Source of the DNA: Mesorhizobium sp. CAU 1732
Lineage (GTDB): Bacteria; Pseudomonadota; Alphaproteobacteria; Rhizobiales; Rhizobiaceae
Assembly: GCF_039888675.1 (NCBI RefSeq)
Contig: NZ_JBDQQR010000001.1
Span: 2,728,001-2,792,000, forward strand
DNA: 64,000 nucleotides
Reading direction: 5' to 3'
Under the pieces are notes generated by a model, which did not search any database, was not told where the DNA came from, and saw nothing but the letters and a program-made list of their open reading frames with translations. The position numbers and the translations under genes are program-made. Of this stretch, positions 60,468 to 64,000 are shown one piece after another (positions within the stretch are counted from its first letter, which is position 1; each line of letters begins with the position of its first letter).

Positions 60468-61364
60468 ATGAGAGTGTTCAATCTTTCCGCGCGCTCGACG
60501 TTGATGCTGGGCAAGTTCGCCCACAACCGCGCAGCGGTTGCCGGCCTTGCGATCTTCTCGACGATGGTTGCGATGGTCGTGGCCGGCCCATTCTTCTGGC
60601 AGGTCGGCATCGCCGACATCGATTTTACCGCCAGCCTCGAGGGGTCGTCGGTCGCTCATCCGCTGGGTACGGACGATTTGGGACAGGACCTGCTGGCGCG
60701 CATGCTCTTCGGCGGACGCATATCGCTGGCTGTCGGAGTGGCGGCGGCGATCGTGGCGACGCTTATAGGCATCATGATCGGTGCGGTCGCCGCGTATGGC
60801 TCGCGTGCCGTCGACATCGCCATGATGTGGTTTACCGACCTTTTCCTGTCGCTGCCCAATCTGCCGCTCCTGCTTGTCGTCATGTATTTTTTCCGCGAGA
60901 CAATGCGGGCCGCGTTCGGGGTGACGCTCGGCACGTTCCTGCTGATCGTGCTCGTGGTTGGTTCGCTGAGCTGGATGAGCATCGCGCGGGTGGTGCGTGC
61001 CCAACTGATTTCCTTGAAGCACCGGGAGTTCATCGAAGCCGCCGGAACGATCGGCGTGCCGAAATGGCGTCTCGTCGTCTTTCATATGCTGCCGAACGTG
61101 ATGGGGCCGATCCTCGTCCTGACGACCATCGAGGTCGCGGTCGCCATCATCGCGGAATCCTCGCTCTCTTTTCTCGGCCTCGGCTTCCCTTCGGACGTGC
61201 CGACCTGGGGGCGCCTGCTCTACGAATCCCGCGACTTCGTCGACATAGCTCCCCACTGGGCCCTGTTCAGCGGCGGTGCGATTTTTCTGGCCGTTCTGAG
61301 CGTGAATTTCATTGGAGACGGCCTTCGCGATGCTTTCGACCCGAAGGCTGCGTCCAGAACCTGA
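60468..61364 (+). CDS. peptide-type ABC transporter permease (DppC-like)
   Basis: 298 aa DppC/OppC-type permease. Diagnostic are HPLGTDDLGQDLLARMLFGG near residues 63-83, the EAA loop REFIEAAGTIGVPKWRLVVF, and the late SSLSFLGLGFPSDVPTWG. It partners the upstream DppB-like protein and is co-transcribed with the M20 hydrolase gene, which begins 20 bases downstream. Confidence 0.93.
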   Translation: MRVFNLSARSTLMLGKFAHNRAAVAGLAIFSTMVAMVVAGPFFWQVGIADIDFTASLEGSSVAHPLGTDDLGQDLLARMLFGGRISLAVGVAAAIVATLIGIMIGAVAAYGSRAVDIAMMWFTDLFLSLPNLPLLLVVMYFFRETMRAAFGVTLGTFLLIVLVVGSLSWMSIARVVRAQLISLKHREFIEAAGTIGVPKWRLVVFHMLPNVMGPILVLTTIEVAVAIIAESSLSFLGLGFPSDVPTWGRLLYESRDFVDIAPHWALFSGGAIFLAVLSVNFIGDGLRDAFDPKAASRT

Positions 61365-61384
61365 TTTTTTGAAGGAGACTAAGA

Positions 61385-62806
61385 GTGGACCTGCTCAAGC
61401 AAGAGGCGCTGGCCGAAATCGACGGCCGCGCCCCCGGCGGCGCTGCGCTTGCCGACGAAATCTGGGATTACGCCGAACTCGGCTATCTGGAGCACCGCAC
61501 GGTCGCCGCGCAGATTGCCTGGCTGGAAAAGGAAGGCTTCACGATCAGGCGGAATATCGCCGGTATAGAAACGGCGTTCTGGGCCGAAGCGGGAAACGGC
61601 GGGCCTCTGATCGGCATTCTGGGCGAGTTCGACGCGCTTGCGAATATGAGCCAGGTGGAAGGATTGCTGACGGAAGAGCAGGCCGACGAAGGACAGCCGG
61701 GCCATGGCTGCGGGCATCATCTGCTGGGTGTCGGGTCGATGCTGGCCGCTGCCGCCATTCACGCGGTACTGAAGCGGCATGGAAGGGAGGGCAGGGTCCG
61801 TTACTATGGATGCCCCGCCGAGGAAGGGGGCTCAGGCAAGGTCTTCATGGCGCGCGACGGTGCTTTCGACGATCTCGATGTCTGCTTTTCCTGGCATGCC
61901 AATTCTGTCTTTTCGATGCACGCCTCGGAGACGCTGGCGATCAAGACCGCCGAATTCCGCTTCAAGGGGCGTGCTTCGCATGCGGCCGTGTCTCCGCATC
62001 TGGGCCGCAGCGCGCTGGACGCCGTCGAACTGATGAATGTCGGCGTCAACTACATGCGCGAGCACATGATTCCGGAGGCGAGGGTTCATTATGCGCTGCT
62101 CGATGGAGGTGGCCGTGCCGCCAACGTCGTCCAGGCGAACGCCGTCGTCGGCTACACCGTGCGCGCGCCTGAACTCTCCGACGCAAACGAGCTTTTCGAC
62201 AGGATCGCCAAGATCGCAGAGGGGGCGGCTCTGATGACGGAGACCAAGGTTGACGTGGAAATCAAGTCCGGGCTGTCCAACGTTCTGACCAACAGCACGC
62301 TCGAAAAGATGATGTTCCGGAACATCTCGGAATTTGTCGGCCCGATGGAATACACCAATGAAGAGCTTTCCATCGCGTCCCAATACGCCGAGACGATCAG
62401 CGAAACGGATGTACTGCACGCCTGCAAGGTGTTCGCCAAGGGAGAGGAAATCCGCACCCCCATGCATCAGGGGATCGTGCCGTTCGATGGCACGCCGACG
62501 CGTGTGCCGGTTTCGACAGATGCGGGGGATGTCAGTTGGATCGTGCCGCTGGCACGCTGCTTTGGCCCTTGCTATGCCGTCGGTACTCCCTTCCATAGCT
62601 GGCAGATGGTTGCGCAGGGCAAGCTGAGCTACGCGCACAAGGGCATGCTGGCTGCCGCCAAGGCGATAGCGGCGACTGCGCTCGACGTCTTCGGCGATCC
62701 GGAAACCATCCCGGCAGCCAAGGCGGAACTGGAGCGCAAAAAGCGGGGCAAGCCCTATGTCTGTCCGTTGCCGTCGGACATGCAGCCTCAGATACCTGCG
62801 ATCTGA
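61385..62806 (+). CDS. M20-family amidohydrolase (AbgB-like)
   Basis: 473 aa metal-dependent amidohydrolase/peptidase resembling subunit B of p-aminobenzoyl-glutamate hydrolase. Metal-site elements: GEFDAL (80-85), GHGCGHHLLG (106-115), PAEEGGSGK with E146/E147, and SWHAN (169-173). The small dimerisation domain lies between roughly 185 and 300. The start is a GTG with AAGGAGACTAAGA upstream. Placed inside the peptide-importer operon, it likely cleaves an N-acyl amino acid or aminoacyl amide after import; the compound is unknown. Confidence 0.9.
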   Translation: MDLLKQEALAEIDGRAPGGAALADEIWDYAELGYLEHRTVAAQIAWLEKEGFTIRRNIAGIETAFWAEAGNGGPLIGILGEFDALANMSQVEGLLTEEQADEGQPGHGCGHHLLGVGSMLAAAAIHAVLKRHGREGRVRYYGCPAEEGGSGKVFMARDGAFDDLDVCFSWHANSVFSMHASETLAIKTAEFRFKGRASHAAVSPHLGRSALDAVELMNVGVNYMREHMIPEARVHYALLDGGGRAANVVQANAVVGYTVRAPELSDANELFDRIAKIAEGAALMTETKVDVEIKSGLSNVLTNSTLEKMMFRNISEFVGPMEYTNEELSIASQYAETISETDVLHACKVFAKGEEIRTPMHQGIVPFDGTPTRVPVSTDAGDVSWIVPLARCFGPCYAVGTPFHSWQMVAQGKLSYAHKGMLAAAKAIAATALDVFGDPETIPAAKAELERKKRGKPYVCPLPSDMQPQIPAI

Positions 62807-62828
62807 CCGCACCTGCCGGAGGGACGTG

Positions 62829-64000
62829 ATGGACGATAAGCCTATTCTTTCGCTTCGAGATGTGAGGATCGAACTGAAGCACCAGCGGGCCGGCGAGCCT
62901 CTGGTGAAGGGCGTCTCGTTCGATCTGGCAAGCAAGGAAACGATAGCGATCGTGGGAGAGTCAGGCTCAGGCAAGAGCCTGACTTCGCTGGCGATCATGC
63001 GACTTCTCAACCCGGCCCTGTTCCAGGTCGCTGGCGATATCGTTCTGGGCGGAACGTCGTTGCCGCTTCTGTCGGAAAAAGAGATGCGCGCCATCCGCGG
63101 AAACCGCATATCGATGGTGTTTCAGGAGCCAATGACGTCGCTCAACCCCGTCATGACCGTTGGTCGCCAGATCGCTGAAGTCATCGTCGAACACGAGGGG
63201 ATGTCGTACAAAAGAGCGCTTGTGAGATCGGAAGAGCTTCTGGACCAGGTAAGGATACCTTTTGCCCGGCAGCGCCTTAACGCATATCCGCACGAACTTT
63301 CCGGTGGAATGCGTCAGAGAGTGGTCATCGCCTGCGCGCTGGCATGCCGCCCTGAGCTTCTTATTGCAGACGAGCCGACCACGGCATTGGATGTGACCGT
63401 GCAGCGTGAAGTTCTCGATCTGATGCGCTCGCTGCAGGCGGAGCTTGGCATGGGCATCATTTTCGTGACGCACGATATGGGTGTCGTGAATGAGGTTGCC
63501 GATCGAACGCTCGTCATGTCTCACGGCGAGGTGGTGGAGCAGGGCGCGACGGGCACGATTTTCACCGCTCCGCAACATCACTACACGAAAAAGCTGATCG
63601 CTGCCGTGCCATCGTTGAAGGACGGCTTCGCGGATTTGGAGGGCAGCGCTTCCACGACAGAATTCGCGGTCGATAGCCTTGTGTCGCGTTTTCCGATCCG
63701 CGGTGGATTTCTGAACCGCCAGACTGCGTGGAACCATGCCGTCGATCGTGCGAGCTTCTCGGTCTCGCGCGGCGAGACGCTGGGGATCGTCGGTGAATCC
63801 GGCAGCGGAAAGTCTACCTTGGCGCGCGCGATCATGGGTCTGTCTTCCATCGACAGCGGTAGCCTGACCCTGAATGGCGTCAGCTTGATCGACCAGCGCG
63901 GGCGTCGACGCGTCAATCCCGCTATTCAGATGGTGTTTCAGGATTCCGGGGCGGCGCTCAATCCCGCTTTCACGGTTGAACAGACGCTCGACGAAGCGCT
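62829..64000 (+). CDS. peptide-type ABC transporter ATPase with two NBDs (partial)
   Basis: At least 390 codons; the window ends inside the second domain. It fuses DppD- and DppF-like halves, as in GsiA. NBD1: P-loop GESGSGKS (43-50), signature LSGGMRQR (157-164), Walker B LLIADEPT (177-184). NBD2: second P-loop GESGSGKS (322-329) after a linker, then VFQDSGAALNP. ATG at 62829 with GGAGGGACGTG upstream. It powers import through the permeases encoded upstream. Confidence 0.93.
   Translation, partial: MDDKPILSLRDVRIELKHQRAGEPLVKGVSFDLASKETIAIVGESGSGKSLTSLAIMRLLNPALFQVAGDIVLGGTSLPLLSEKEMRAIRGNRISMVFQEPMTSLNPVMTVGRQIAEVIVEHEGMSYKRALVRSEELLDQVRIPFARQRLNAYPHELSGGMRQRVVIACALACRPELLIADEPTTALDVTVQREVLDLMRSLQAELGMGIIFVTHDMGVVNEVADRTLVMSHGEVVEQGATGTIFTAPQHHYTKKLIAAVPSLKDGFADLEGSASTTEFAVDSLVSRFPIRGGFLNRQTAWNHAVDRASFSVSRGETLGIVGESGSGKSTLARAIMGLSSIDSGSLTLNGVSLIDQRGRRRVNPAIQMVFQDSGAALNPAFTVEQTLDEA

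Noticed and set aside
1..64000. CRISPR arrays, rRNA and tRNA genes, prophage or transposon genes
   Set aside because: No regularly spaced repeats, no rRNA-like stretch, no cloverleaf noticed by eye, and no transposase, integrase or phage structural genes other than the T6SS.

Overview
The window is GC-rich, densely coded and built from operons whose genes mostly overlap by 4 bases (ATGA/GTGA). Gene content points to an alphaproteobacterium of the Hyphomicrobiales (Rhizobiales). The type VI secretion (T6SS) operon has the gene order I know from the Agrobacterium tumefaciens imp operon. A ~110-bp palindromic intergenic repeat of a rhizobial type lies beside it. Many ABC importers and catabolic genes suggest a soil- or plant-associated lifestyle. 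The genus cannot be fixed from this sequence.

Layout. (1) 1-8008, minus strand: a KstD-like flavoprotein, an NAD-dependent epimerase/reductase, a shikimate-dehydrogenase-like enzyme, then a branched-chain-amino-acid-type ABC importer (binding protein, livH, livM, livG, partial livF). (2) 8152-14264, plus strand, divergent: a Gfo/Idh oxidoreductase, an IclR regulator, a second KstD-like flavoprotein, a NIPSNAP protein, a TIM-barrel isomerase-like protein and a LysR regulator. Blocks 1 and 2 look like one catabolic locus for an imported alicyclic or hydroaromatic acid. (3) 14234-22921, minus strand: a T6SS cargo region. It holds VgrG, a PAAR-like DUF4150 protein, a Tde-type (Ntox15, HxxD) DNase effector, its GAD-like/DUF1851 immunity protein and a DUF2169 adaptor, followed by a graveyard of small immunity-like genes. 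One is frameshifted, one effector tail is truncated, and an ~83-bp duplication of the LysR 3' end separates two layers of the graveyard. (4) 23043-45101: the T6SS core. hcp and clpV are on the minus strand and a 14-gene operon from tssA to ppkA is on the plus strand, from a shared intergenic region. (5) 45144-46403: the palindromic repeat and a lone Wza-like outer-membrane polysaccharide-export lipoprotein. (6) 46567-56314, minus strand: a nucleoside-type (BMP) ABC importer with a nucleoside phosphorylase, PfkB kinase, SIS protein, aldehyde dehydrogenase, cysteine hydrolase and GntR regulator. (7) 56550-64000: a LysR regulator divergent from a peptide-type ABC importer that includes an AbgB-like M20 amidohydrolase.

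How it works together. The T6SS operon encodes sheath, baseplate, membrane complex and a phosphorylation switch (PpkA kinase, TagF-PppA phosphatase fusion, Fha reader). TssL carries a threonine at position 14, the position reported as the phospho-switch in A. tumefaciens. The VgrG operon supplies spike, tip, toxin, adaptor and antidote. The catabolic blocks each pair an importer with the enzymes likely to process its substrate and a local regulator. No rRNA, tRNA, CRISPR array, transposase or integrase was seen.
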